The position numbers and the translations under genes were made by a program. A stretch of 28,052 bases of DNA from positions 1 to 28,052 of IMG/VR virus record IMGVR_UViG_3300020190_000283. One strand, given 5' to 3'. This document shows, one piece after another, positions 5,422-11,649 of the stretch (positions within the stretch are counted from its first letter, which is position 1; every line of letters starts with the position of its first letter). The notes below the pieces were generated by a model that was given only the letters and a program-made list of their open reading frames with translations, did not search any database and had not been told where the DNA came from. This stretch comes from a virus.

Positions 5422-5754
5422 TCATATCGTTGCCTTGCCCTCCGCACGCAGGTTGGCCTGCTCGGTGCGCCAAATCTCTACTCGCGCCTGAGCGGCAATG
5501 AGGTCCCAGCGCAGCTTCTCCTCCACCTCAACCGCTTCTTTCAGCCCACCCAACAGCTGGCGATACTCTTCATGCGCATAAGCCTCTCGCTCCTGAGCCC
5601 CAATCGATTCCTCGAGGCTGCGTTTCATCAGTAACGACTTTAGTGACTTCCGATATTCCTCAAGGTATACCCGCTCCGCTTTGGCCTTTGCAAACTTCTT
5701 GGCATTGGCAATGATGTAATCAACCGCTTTGTGTGGGTCTCGTTCGTTACTCAT
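5422..5754 (-). CDS. Conserved phage coiled-coil protein, 110 aa
   Basis: An almost wholly helical, highly charged protein. The order REAYAHEEYRQLLGGLKEAVEVEEKLRWDLIAAQARVEIWRTEQANLRAEGKATI matches, as I recall, a family common in phages of Gammaproteobacteria and Betaproteobacteria, found near recombination genes and without a proven function. A DNA-binding accessory role is possible. The start ATG overlaps the stop of the upstream gene by 8 bases. Confidence 0.7.
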   Translation of the reverse strand: MSNERDPHKAVDYIIANAKKFAKAKAERVYLEEYRKSLKSLLMKRSLEESIGAQEREAYAHEEYRQLLGGLKEAVEVEEKLRWDLIAAQARVEIWRTEQANLRAEGKATI

Positions 5755-5935
5755 CTCTTTTCTCCATAATCTCTGTTCTTCGCTCGAGCATCGCCTGCGC
5801 TATTTCAAAAGAACCTTTTGCAACAAAAGCCGGCAATGCCTCTGGTCCATATCTTTGAATTAATCCAATCGATGCCATCGCCGCATACAAGTCAAGTAAG
5901 GTCGGGTCCTGTTTCACTCGTTTCGATACAGCCAT
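5747..5935 (-). CDS. Hypothetical protein, 62 aa
   Basis: Function not recognised. A soluble helical protein with LLDLYAAMASIGLIQRYG and FEIAQAMLERRTEIMEKRDE. The ATG at 5935 is chosen because GGGAG lies 6 bases upstream; a TTG 30 bases further up would add ten residues but has no ribosome site and would overlap more of the mini-gene at 5914-5988. Confidence 0.55.
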   Translation of the reverse strand: MAVSKRVKQDPTLLDLYAAMASIGLIQRYGPEALPAFVAKGSFEIAQAMLERRTEIMEKRDE

Positions 5936-5988
5936 AGCGTGCTCCCAATTAAAGTAATCATCCAAAATAAAAAGACGCCTGCGCTCAT
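5914..5988 (-). CDS. Candidate 24-aa membrane mini-protein
   Basis: The frame from the ATG at 5988 to the TGA at 5914 encodes MSAGVFLFWMITLIGSTLWLYRNE, essentially one hydrophobic helix with a short charged end. Its ATG overlaps the stop of the 67-aa gene as ATGA, the same coupling seen across the operon, and it fills what would otherwise be the only 50-base gap here. It overlaps the next gene by 22 bases. Too short to judge by homology. Confidence 0.4.
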   Translation of the reverse strand: MSAGVFLFWMITLIGSTLWLYRNE

Positions 5989-6188
5989 ACCATGTACTCC
6001 TTTACTGTCATAGTTACTTTTACGACTGCTGCCCTGCCACCCCAAAAGTTATTTGCAACCAGCCAGGTCTCTGCTTGCTTGCGAGTTCTAAATAGCAAAG
6101 TCCGATCAGCCTCCCAATAATATTGCGGAGGTTTATTGATGAAATAATCTCGTTTGGTTTTAATTGCCCACGCTGTTTTTTTGCTCAT
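5985..6188 (-). CDS. Hypothetical protein, 67 aa
   Basis: Function not recognised. A small basic protein; the core KPPQYYWEADRTLLFRTRKQAETWL looks like a strand-helix unit of a small alpha/beta fold, and the end is VVKVTMTVKEYMV. It starts inside the 3' end of the RusA gene (28-base overlap) with GAGGAA upstream of the ATG, so its translation probably depends on RusA translation. Confidence 0.6.
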   Translation of the reverse strand: MSKKTAWAIKTKRDYFINKPPQYYWEADRTLLFRTRKQAETWLVANNFWGGRAAVVKVTMTVKEYMV

Positions 6189-6531
6189 CTAATTCCTCAA
6201 TTTTTATTTTTAGCATTCCACCGATCTCTGTCGCCCAGTAGATTCTCAAGTCCACAATAAGCGAGTCATCGATATACAAGCCGGCATGACTCATTGAGTC
6301 CAACACCGCCTTTAAAAGGTTGTCCAGATCTCGCCGGCGGTTATCCGGACGCCACGCCTCGATCGTTACCTTTAGCTTTCCGATCGTGCTCTTACCGCGG
6401 GATTGCAGGAATGTCTGCTCTGCTACCGCCTTGCGATACTTTCGTCCGGCCTCGCTGACCACCACCGTGCCGCGGTATGAGCGCCAATAGTGATTCACCG
6501 ATGGCGGCCAGGGCAAAGTCACCTCAATCAT
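6160..6531 (-). CDS. rusA: RusA-family Holliday junction resolvase
   Basis: A 123-aa protein, the usual length. It starts LPWPPSVNHYWR, the RusA N-terminal signature, and carries RRRDLDNLLKAVLDSM (66-80) and GLYIDDS (84-90). D68, D70 and the Asp pair at 88-89 match the acidic catalytic residues, and K74 the conserved Lys. RusA dimers resolve four-way junctions made during replication and recombination. It overlaps both neighbours in the operon, between the 79-aa protein and small hypothetical genes. Confidence 0.92.
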   Translation of the reverse strand: MIEVTLPWPPSVNHYWRSYRGTVVVSEAGRKYRKAVAEQTFLQSRGKSTIGKLKVTIEAWRPDNRRRDLDNLLKAVLDSMSHAGLYIDDSLIVDLRIYWATEIGGMLKIKIEELDEQKNSVGN

Positions 6532-6767
6532 TTCCAGCCTTCGCCTCGATTACCTTTATGCCACTGGCTAAGTACGTCTCGTTCCAAAATAGATCTGGGG
6601 TGCTTTTCGTTCCAGCCTTTGAGCCACTTGACCGCCTTATCCCGATCATGAAGCCGCATACGGATAACCCAAGCCACCAGATGTCGGTGCCTGCTTTGGT
6701 CCTCGCCCTCGCCTTCCTTCCAGGCTCTAAGTTTTTCCCATACCGCATCAGAAGTCTCCCTTGTCAT
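6528..6767 (-). CDS. Hypothetical protein, 79 aa (DUF7696-like)
   Basis: A soluble basic protein: RHRHLVAWVIRMRLHDRDKA, then WLKGWNEKHP and LERDVLSQWHKGNRG. The layout resembles the phage family DUF7696 as I remember it, unknown in function. The ATG at 6767, which overlaps the helicase gene by 20 bases, gives MTRETSD; the competing frame starting at 6748 yields a low-complexity protein and is judged a shadow. The stop overlaps the RusA ATG as ATGA. Confidence 0.65.
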   Translation of the reverse strand: MTRETSDAVWEKLRAWKEGEGEDQSRHRHLVAWVIRMRLHDRDKAVKWLKGWNEKHPRSILERDVLSQWHKGNRGEGWK

Positions 6768-7698
6768 CGAACACCATCGGCCTGCTGTCAAATTGATCAA
6801 TGAACTGGTGGCTGTCTTTGTGAAACCACAATGAATACCAGTCCTCGTTTTCTCCGTTTCGCTGTTTCTCGCACATCAACATCGCATCTGGTGTCGCATC
6901 GTCTACGCTATTGCCCGCATGGCTTGCGTGCTCTTTCTTTTTATTTCGCCAAACGAGTAACACGTTATCAACCTGATCTGCAATAGACCCGGTGCCCTTT
7001 AAATCGTTCTTATTCGGTGTCACCTCTTCACTCGTAAGTTTTCGAATGTGATGCACCAGGTGAATATGGATGTTGTGATCCCGGGCCAGAGCGGTTAGCT
7101 CATCCACAAAATATTTCTGCGCGTTGTAATCGTCTTCACTCGGCACGCACTTCATGAGCGAGTCAATAAAAATATGAGTGATTTGCAGCTTGACTGCGCA
7201 GTACCTAGCCATTGCAATGACCTGATTTGCATTGGTCGTTCCCTGCTGGTCGTAAAACCAAAGGTGACTTGCCGAGAAGTCTTTAAAGCGCATGACTAAA
7301 TCGGTGATGTACTTTGCTTTGTCCTGGTACCGCGGCCGATCAATGTTCTCGCCGGAAAACTGGCGGATCATCCGGTAGATTGATCGCTTGGGCTTCATCT
7401 CAAACGAAGCTATGCAGACCCGTTGCTTTTGCTTAATTAAGCCCATCGCAATCTGGCCGGTGATCAAAGACTTCCCGCCACCGTTTGAGCCGGCATAGAC
7501 CGTGACCTCACCCGGACGGTAGTGAAACGACGCCTGGGTCTTGATCCAGGGCATGCAGATCAGGTTTTCCTGCGGCGGGTGGATGGCGTCTTGCTTAATA
7601 TCCTCCAGCCAGACCCCGGCCTCGCGGATCTTTTGCTGGGGTTCCGTCGCATGTAGGTAGGCAGCAAAATCGATGTTGTCAGGCTGCAGGATATTCAA
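6748..7698 (-). CDS. DnaB-like replicative helicase (RecA-fold ATPase)
   Basis: 316 aa with a RecA-type core: Walker A GSNGGGKS (70-77), SFEMKP (98-103), Walker B THIFIDS (174-180), HLVHHIRK (213-220) and KGTGSIADQVDN (234-245), the last like the H4/arginine-finger region of DnaB and T7 gp4 helicases. It lacks a primase domain and the long DnaB N-terminal domain, so a primase or host DnaG must help. It should unwind the fork after loading by the DUF1376 initiator candidate upstream. The start is a TTG with GGGAG 6 bases before it; no nearby ATG fits. Confidence 0.88.
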   Translation of the reverse strand: MNILQPDNIDFAAYLHATEPQQKIREAGVWLEDIKQDAIHPPQENLICMPWIKTQASFHYRPGEVTVYAGSNGGGKSLITGQIAMGLIKQKQRVCIASFEMKPKRSIYRMIRQFSGENIDRPRYQDKAKYITDLVMRFKDFSASHLWFYDQQGTTNANQVIAMARYCAVKLQITHIFIDSLMKCVPSEDDYNAQKYFVDELTALARDHNIHIHLVHHIRKLTSEEVTPNKNDLKGTGSIADQVDNVLLVWRNKKKEHASHAGNSVDDATPDAMLMCEKQRNGENEDWYSLWFHKDSHQFIDQFDSRPMVFDDKGDF

Positions 7699-8026
7699 TC
7701 TTCGCTCCCAAGTTAAACAGCAAATTGCCCTCGATCATGGTCGACACAGACTTGGCGCCTACCTCCGTAAATGCCCGGTGAACTTTCAGGATTCGGTCCC
7801 TAGAATCGTCTCCGTCGATGTGAACCTGCAGCCCATAGGCAAACCTAAGGTCCAAAAATTCGATCCGATCAGAGGGCAAAATGGCCACTTCCGGGTGAGA
7901 ACGAAACTCTGGAATTTCGGGCCATAGAGCCGACATCTCAGTCGGGTGGATACCTACCCATACCCAGACCGCTTTGGGGGCCTTACCGGCCATTCTCATG
8001 CGTTTTAGAGGCATATCTCCGATCAC
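7679..8026 (-). CDS. Hypothetical protein, 115 aa, between initiator and helicase
   Basis: Function not recognised. After a basic start (MPLKRMRMAGKAPK) it has WVWVGIHPTEMSALWPEIPEF, ILPSDRIEFLDLRFAYGLQVHIDGDD and FTEVGAKSVSTMIEGNLLFNLG, a mixed alpha/beta protein. Its place between the initiator candidate and the helicase suggests a loader or replication accessory role, by position only. The GTG at 8026 is chosen: AAGGAG lies just upstream and it overlaps the DUF1376 stop as GTGA. A longer reading (from 8092) is possible but lacks support. Confidence 0.65.
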   Translation of the reverse strand: MIGDMPLKRMRMAGKAPKAVWVWVGIHPTEMSALWPEIPEFRSHPEVAILPSDRIEFLDLRFAYGLQVHIDGDDSRDRILKVHRAFTEVGAKSVSTMIEGNLLFNLGAKIEYPAA

Positions 8027-8748
8027 AGAACTCTCCTTCCTGCAAAAACTCCTGGGGTTGAGCTGTCCCCTTCGGGGTTGCCGTCCAGCCACCGGGACTG
8101 CCCAAGGTAGGTTTTTGGGGACGGTTCAAACCCCTCCCGCCACTGCTGGGTCTGTTTCATCGCCCGGATGTGGCCGAGGATCTCGGCGGCCAGGGCATCG
8201 AGCTTGCGGTCAGCCCAAATTTTCTGGCAGGCAGCCCTGGCGACCTTGCGCTTGCTTGCCGGCCAGACGGTCCAAAAATTTTCGAACGCGGTCGACGCAG
8301 TCGACGAAGGGTGTTGCTTTTGTTTTTCTGGTTCTGTTTCTGTATCTGTTTGGTTGCCCGCAGGTTCACCGGAGGTTGACCGCAGGTTAACCGCTGGTTC
8401 AGAGCCTTGACTGGTGCGCTTCTTAGCCGCACGAGCTTGTCTTGCCTTAACGCTCTTTTTGGCAATTTCGGTGTTATGTTTGACAAATTTTGCGTACTTC
8501 GAAATCTCTTCTTCGCACCGTTGGTTCAACCATCCGTCAACCGTCGGTTGAAAGAACTCTTTGAGCACTGGTTCGACCACATCCAGGTCCATCCGAACCT
8601 TCTTACAAACGACCGTTAGATCGTTTGGAATGGGCTTTTCGGTCATCATGTAGAGGTCGATCAGACGCCGGTAGGCTAGGTCCTCGGCGTCGTCCAGGTG
8701 CAGGGTATGCGTGATGTAGTCCCCGACGTGGAATTTGTACCAAATCAT
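8023..8748 (-). CDS. DUF1376 replication protein, candidate origin-binding initiator
   Basis: 241 aa. Residues 1-90 are a DUF1376 domain (WYKFHVGDYITHT, DDAEDLAYRRLIDLYMMTE, PTVDGWLNQRCEEEI), a winged-helix domain found in phage replication proteins. A basic stretch (KKSVKARQARAAKKR) and a polar linker of about 45 residues follow. The C-terminal part (FENFWTVWPASKRKVARAACQKIWA, then FEPSPKTYLGQSRW) resembles the C-terminus of phage O-type replication proteins. The linker DNA holds five 11-bp tandem repeats (8350-8404), as the lambda O gene contains its own origin. ATG overlaps the Cro-like gene stop as ATGA. Confidence 0.85.
   Translation of the reverse strand: MIWYKFHVGDYITHTLHLDDAEDLAYRRLIDLYMMTEKPIPNDLTVVCKKVRMDLDVVEPVLKEFFQPTVDGWLNQRCEEEISKYAKFVKHNTEIAKKSVKARQARAAKKRTSQGSEPAVNLRSTSGEPAGNQTDTETEPEKQKQHPSSTASTAFENFWTVWPASKRKVARAACQKIWADRKLDALAAEILGHIRAMKQTQQWREGFEPSPKTYLGQSRWLDGNPEGDSSTPGVFAGRRVL
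8350..8404. repeat. Iteron array 2 inside the DUF1376 gene (candidate origin)
   Basis: Five 11-base units with GGTT at 8352, 8363, 8374, 8385 and 8396. Read on the minus strand they include CGGTTAACCTG (8393-8383), CGGTCAACCTC (8382-8372), CGGTGAACCTG (8371-8361) and weaker CGGGCAACCAA (8360-8350). The period is not a multiple of three, so the encoded peptide is not repeated: the pattern is kept at DNA level. One unit equals the first unit of the array at 550-593. A further site TCAACC-GTC-GGTTGA lies at 8537-8551. Confidence 0.8.
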
Positions 8749-8954
8749 TTGACCTCCCCGAACAGATCTGGCCGTAGATCTACCCGCCGCACCTGGCCGT
8801 TTGTGATCCGTTCTATCTCAAGGGCCAGCTCCGGGCTCGGTATGCGCAGGCCGTTGATAACCAGGGCCATCCAGGTCCGGCTAATGCCCAGGGCCTTGGC
8901 CATGTCTGCCTTGCTGCCATGCGGCTTGCCGGCGAAATACTCTCTCAATGTCAT
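8745..8954 (-). CDS. Cro/YdaS-like transcription regulator, 69 aa
   Basis: A small helix-turn-helix protein: MTLREYFAGKPHGSKADMAKALGIS..WMALVINGLRIPS, then the ITNGQVRRVDLRPDLF end typical of YdaS/Cro-like proteins. It probably binds as a dimer in the divergent promoter region just upstream and controls both early operons. The ATG at 8954 is chosen because CAGGAG lies 7 bases before it; a start 27 bases upstream has no ribosome site and would lie downstream of the -10 box by only a few bases. No partner repressor of CI type is seen. Confidence 0.85.
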   Translation of the reverse strand: MTLREYFAGKPHGSKADMAKALGISRTWMALVINGLRIPSPELALEIERITNGQVRRVDLRPDLFGEVK

Positions 8955-8979
8955 CGCTATCTCCTGAAAATCTAACTGC

Positions 8980-9007
8980 ATAGTAAACCATTTTATCTGG
9001 AATGCAA
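8980..9007 (-). promoter_or_regulatory. Promoter for the cro-like/replication operon
   Basis: On the minus strand TTGCAT (9007-9002) and TACTAT (8985-8980) are 16 bases apart. The ATG of the Cro-like gene lies about 26 bases downstream of the -10 box. It is the only plausible sigma-70 pair between the divergent genes on this strand. Confidence 0.5.
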
Positions 9008-9013
9008 ACTTTC

Positions 9014-9042
9014 TTGTATTTCCCGATTACACCCTTTATCCT
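9014..9042 (+). promoter_or_regulatory. Weak candidate promoter for the plus-strand early operon
   Basis: TTGTAT (9014-9019) and TATCCT (9037-9042) are 17 bases apart, 30 bases before the first plus-strand gene. Both boxes are imperfect, so an activator or another promoter is possible. It lies back to back with the minus-strand promoter. Confidence 0.35.
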
Positions 9043-9071
9043 TATGGCTCGACTAACCTCGAAAGCGACAG

Positions 9072-9275
9072 ATGACTGACAGCGAATATCACCAGGCCAA
9101 CCTGGAATTGCAGCAGATGCTGGAAGACGCCCTTAGCCGGGCTGAGGCCGGCAAAGCCACCCCGGACGACTGGAACTTAATCCGGTACGGGTGCGGCTTG
9201 AAAAAGCGTCCAGCAGCTATTTTTAAACCATACAAAGGAGCAGACGATGGGTCTTACAGTGAAAGCGGGTTCTGA
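9072..9275 (+). CDS. Hypothetical protein, 67 aa
   Basis: Function not recognised. The first 40 residues are an acidic helix (LELQQMLEDALSRAEAGKATPDDWNLIRYGCGL), a pattern I associate with small proteins in other phage replication regions; the C-terminal part is flexible. It is the first gene of the plus-strand operon and overlaps the SSB-like gene by 29 bases, with the ribosome site of the latter inside it. The upstream context of its ATG is weak (AGCGACAG). Confidence 0.6.
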   Translation: MTDSEYHQANLELQQMLEDALSRAEAGKATPDDWNLIRYGCGLKKRPAAIFKPYKGADDGSYSESGF

Positions 9276-9894
9276 AGGTAGTTTTGTACCGGTACCAGCC
9301 GGGTTGCATCTGGCGCGGTGCTATCAAATCATCGATCTTGGTACGCAAAAAAGCGAATACATGGGCAAGACAAAGTACCAGCCCAAGGTGATGTTTAAGT
9401 TTGAGGTGCATGGCGAAGACGACCAGGGCAACCCTCTGGTGACCTCTAAAGGCGAGCCGATGTCGATCAGCAAGAACTACACGGCATCCCTGTCCGATAT
9501 GGCCACCCTACGGGAAGACTTAAAGAACTGGCGCGGCCGGGACTTCACCCCCGAGGAACTGCGTGCCTTTGAGCTAAAAAACGTTCTGGGCGTGTTTGCC
9601 ATGATCTCGGTGTCTACCGCCCAGGGTAGGGACGGAAAGGAATACACCAACATCGGGGCCATCATGCCGGTGCCTGCCAACATCAAGAAGGCCGGCCTAC
9701 CAGAGGGCCATAACCCCACCGCGTTTTTTGATCTCGATAACCCAGACATGACACTGTTTGAAACGTTAAGCGAAAACATCAAAAACAAAATTATGTCGTC
9801 ACCTGAATGGCAGGAGCGTCAAGGCGGTGTGATCGAGGGAATTGGTTCGCCAATCAATCAGATTACCAAGCTCGATGACGACATACCCTTTTGA
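9247..9894 (+). CDS. Phage single-stranded DNA-binding protein analogue
   Basis: 215 aa. The first part (FVPVPAGLHLARCYQIIDLGTQKS, YQPKVMFKFEVHGED) looks like an OB-type beta fold seen in phage SSB-like proteins; the last part is a flexible linker ending DDDIPF. That acidic tip is the hallmark of bacterial SSB proteins, used to recruit repair and replication partners. The protein should coat single strands at the fork and during recombination. The start has AAAGGAG at good spacing. Its neighbour four genes down is a PD-(D/E)XK exonuclease. Family assignment rests on layout and the tip, not on an exact match. Confidence 0.72.
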   Translation: MGLTVKAGSEGSFVPVPAGLHLARCYQIIDLGTQKSEYMGKTKYQPKVMFKFEVHGEDDQGNPLVTSKGEPMSISKNYTASLSDMATLREDLKNWRGRDFTPEELRAFELKNVLGVFAMISVSTAQGRDGKEYTNIGAIMPVPANIKKAGLPEGHNPTAFFDLDNPDMTLFETLSENIKNKIMSSPEWQERQGGVIEGIGSPINQITKLDDDIPF

Positions 9895-9903
9895 GGAGAA
9901 CTT

Positions 9904-10170
9904 ATGAGAAAACCCATGCTAATTGCCCTGACCTTATGTCTGACTGGCTTTATTCAAGGCTGCAGCTCTACGTTTGAGGCGCCTAAGGTGGCTTCACAGA
10001 ACCTGGTGCTGGATAAAGATATTCATCCGATGGACCGGCAGGAAGTCATCCAGGCCATCAAAGAATGTGAGAGCCAGCGGCTACGCCCAATGGTCATCTA
10101 CGGTAAGCGCAAGATCAATAACCAGTCTGCTATTACGGTCGTAGACGTAACCTGTGCGCCTAACTTCTGA
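9904..10170 (+). CDS. Predicted lipoprotein, 88 aa
   Basis: A signal sequence MRKPMLIALTLCLTGFIQGC ends in a lipobox-like IQGC with the acceptor Cys at residue 20; Gln at -2 is unusual but tolerated. The mature part of 68 residues has two more Cys (CES and DVTCAPNF) and could be disulphide-bonded in the periplasm. It lies 9 bases after the SSB-like gene, in the early operon and far from the lysis genes, which fits an early envelope role such as superinfection exclusion better than a spanin. That role is an inference. Confidence 0.7.
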   Translation: MRKPMLIALTLCLTGFIQGCSSTFEAPKVASQNLVLDKDIHPMDRQEVIQAIKECESQRLRPMVIYGKRKINNQSAITVVDVTCAPNF

Positions 10171-10177
10171 GGCAATC

Positions 10178-10381
10178 ATGAGTCATGCATCCGACATACT
10201 GACCCATCTCATAAAACGTAAATCCATTACCCCGCTTGATGCATTCGCGCTGTACCGGTGCATGCGTCTGGCGGCCAGGATTCAGGATCTACGGGATGCC
10301 GGCCACAAGATTCTTACCCGCATGGAAACGACCAACGGTAAGAAATACGCTCGGTACGTGTACATAAAGGGAATCAAATGA
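10178..10381 (+). CDS. Helix-turn-helix phage protein, 67 aa
   Basis: The order ILTHLIKRKSITPLDAFALYRCMRLAARIQDLRDAGHKILTRM, then NGKKYARYVYI is a winged helix-turn-helix as in the small phage HTH family (HTH_39-type). It is expected to bind DNA; targets are unknown. The ATG at 10178 is chosen because GAGG lies 6 bases upstream and it avoids overlap with the lipoprotein gene. It overlaps the exonuclease gene as ATGA. Confidence 0.72.
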   Translation: MSHASDILTHLIKRKSITPLDAFALYRCMRLAARIQDLRDAGHKILTRMETTNGKKYARYVYIKGIK

Positions 10382-11160
10382 CCGAACTTAAAGTTTCAGC
10401 TTATACCGCTGAGTCTGGCCATTGGTACACCCGTAACGGGGAGCCGATGTACCAGATCGAGGGCGCTAATGGCAAGATCAGAAATACGACCCTACGAGAT
10501 GCCCGTAAGCACAACCTGGTGCCGTCCGTTACAACCATTCTCAATGTGGCAGCCAAGCCTGGTCTCGACAACTGGAAGCTCCAGCAGGTCCTTCTGGCTG
10601 CGCTGACGCTACCGCGTAATGAAGGCGAACCCGAGGGTGCTTATATCGATCGGATCATTTCTGACTCAAAAGAGCAGGGACGGTCTGCTGCGGACGCTGG
10701 CACCGAAATCCATGCTTCTGTCGAGAAGTTCTTTGACAAGAAAGTTATTGTTGGGCACGAGCAACACGTCCGCGGTGTTGAGCGCGAGATTAAGAAGGTC
10801 TTTGGTGACCAGGACTGGATCTGCGAAAGACCCTTTGCTCATGAGACTGGCTTCGGCGGCAAGGTCGATATGTTTGCCCGCGGGACAATCAAATCCGATG
10901 ATGGGATTGTCTTGGACATCAAAACCAAAGAGTTTTATGACTCAAATAAGGTCGAAGGATACGACGAGCACATGATGCAACTGGCTGCTTACCGGGTGGG
11001 TATAGGCATGCAGTCGGCTAAGTGCGCGAACGTCTTTGTGTCCCGTAGTGTTCCGGGCCTAGTCAAAATCATTGAGTGGAGCCCAGAAGATCTACAACGT
11101 GGCTGGAAGATGTTTTACCGTCTGTTGGAGTTCTGGCAATTTAAAAATAACTATAAATGA
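10378..11160 (+). CDS. PD-(D/E)XK exonuclease (RecB/Cas4-like)
   Basis: 260 aa. GTEIHASVEKFF (108-119) is the GxxIH-type first helix; GKVDM (161-165) gives D164, VLDIKTK (178-184) gives the D180-x-K182 pair, and MMQLAAY (199-205) is the QLxxY motif of the RecB family. Together these define a metal-dependent exonuclease. In phages such enzymes resect ends for recombination or degrade host DNA. Neighbouring SSB-like, RusA and Ref-like proteins fit a recombination system; no annealing protein (Redbeta, RecT, Erf) is recognised. The stop overlaps the next ATG as ATGA. Confidence 0.85.
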   Translation: MTELKVSAYTAESGHWYTRNGEPMYQIEGANGKIRNTTLRDARKHNLVPSVTTILNVAAKPGLDNWKLQQVLLAALTLPRNEGEPEGAYIDRIISDSKEQGRSAADAGTEIHASVEKFFDKKVIVGHEQHVRGVEREIKKVFGDQDWICERPFAHETGFGGKVDMFARGTIKSDDGIVLDIKTKEFYDSNKVEGYDEHMMQLAAYRVGIGMQSAKCANVFVSRSVPGLVKIIEWSPEDLQRGWKMFYRLLEFWQFKNNYK

Positions 11161-11369
11161 AAACCATCTCAGCGTTTCAAACCTCGGACGGAAAGATCTT
11201 TGCAATTGAGTCGGAAGCTCAACGGTATGAAAAGTTTCTGCAGCACCGCAACGTTGTTGAAGATTTTCTCAATAGCGAGTTGAACAATTATAAGAACTTT
11301 GCTCAAAAAAGCATTGCCCGTAATACCGTAATCAACTGGGAACTTTGGAAGACCAAGAATGCTAAGTAA
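11157..11369 (+). CDS. Hypothetical protein, 70 aa
   Basis: Function not recognised. It starts MKTISAFQTSDGKIFAIESEAQRYEKFLQHRNVVEDFL: a short strand pair followed by helices, a layout I associate with small proteins in other phages. It overlaps the exonuclease gene by 4 bases and the next gene by 11. Its AT content is higher than that of the exonuclease gene. Confidence 0.65.
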   Translation: MKTISAFQTSDGKIFAIESEAQRYEKFLQHRNVVEDFLNSELNNYKNFAQKSIARNTVINWELWKTKNAK

Positions 11370-11577
11370 TGAGGAACTCAAACAGATTTTTTTTCATTGC
11401 AACAACAACAGCCCTGACGGCTCTTTCGCTGACGACGTTGATATCTTGGAATATGGCCATAAGGTGGCTGCGGTCGTTATTCAGAAAGCGGTGAAAGCCG
11501 AGCGGGAAAAGTGCATCGAGTTTGTGATGTCGCTTAACACCGAGGTCGGTAAAGCCCTGGCTGAAAAGCGGCAATAA
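11359..11577 (+). CDS. Hypothetical protein, 72 aa, last gene of plus-strand operon
   Basis: Function not recognised. An N-terminal helix (NEELKQIFFHC), an acidic turn, then a long helix KVAAVVIQKAVKAEREKCIEFV that resembles the end segment of many small phage proteins. It overlaps the preceding gene by 11 bases. Its TAA is part of the A-run that forms the T-tail of the opposing terminator. Confidence 0.6.
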   Translation: MLSNEELKQIFFHCNNNSPDGSFADDVDILEYGHKVAAVVIQKAVKAEREKCIEFVMSLNTEVGKALAEKRQ

Positions 11578-11600
11578 AAAAGCCCCGGCGAACCGGGGCA
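11576..11600 (-). terminator. Terminator of the late minus-strand operon
   Basis: GCCCCGG (11582-11588) pairs with CCGGGGC (11593-11599) around CGAA. On the minus strand this hairpin is followed by six T's (11581-11576), so it ends late transcription arriving from the right. On the plus strand the same hairpin has no T-tail, though it could slow polymerase from the early operon. Confidence 0.82.
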
Positions 11601-11606
11601 AGAGTA

Positions 11607-11636
11607 TTGACGGAGGAGTGAAGGGCTGACCGTCAA
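11607..11636. other. Second hairpin between converging operons
   Basis: TTGACGG at 11607-11613 pairs with CCGTCAA at 11630-11636 around a 16-base loop. It lies between the late-operon stop and the main terminator. It lacks a T-tail and may protect 3' ends or simply be chance. Confidence 0.35.
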
Positions 11637-11649
11637 CACCCAGGAGATG

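Noticed and set aside
6524-6748. Alternative minus-strand frame starting in a TGATG overlap after the helicase
   Set aside because: The overlapping frame at 6528-6767 gives a more protein-like sequence with DUF7696-like motifs and an ATGA junction to RusA.
10619-10975. Plus-strand 118-codon frame within the exonuclease gene
   Set aside because: Different frame inside a gene with clear catalytic motifs; Ser/Leu/Arg-rich shadow.
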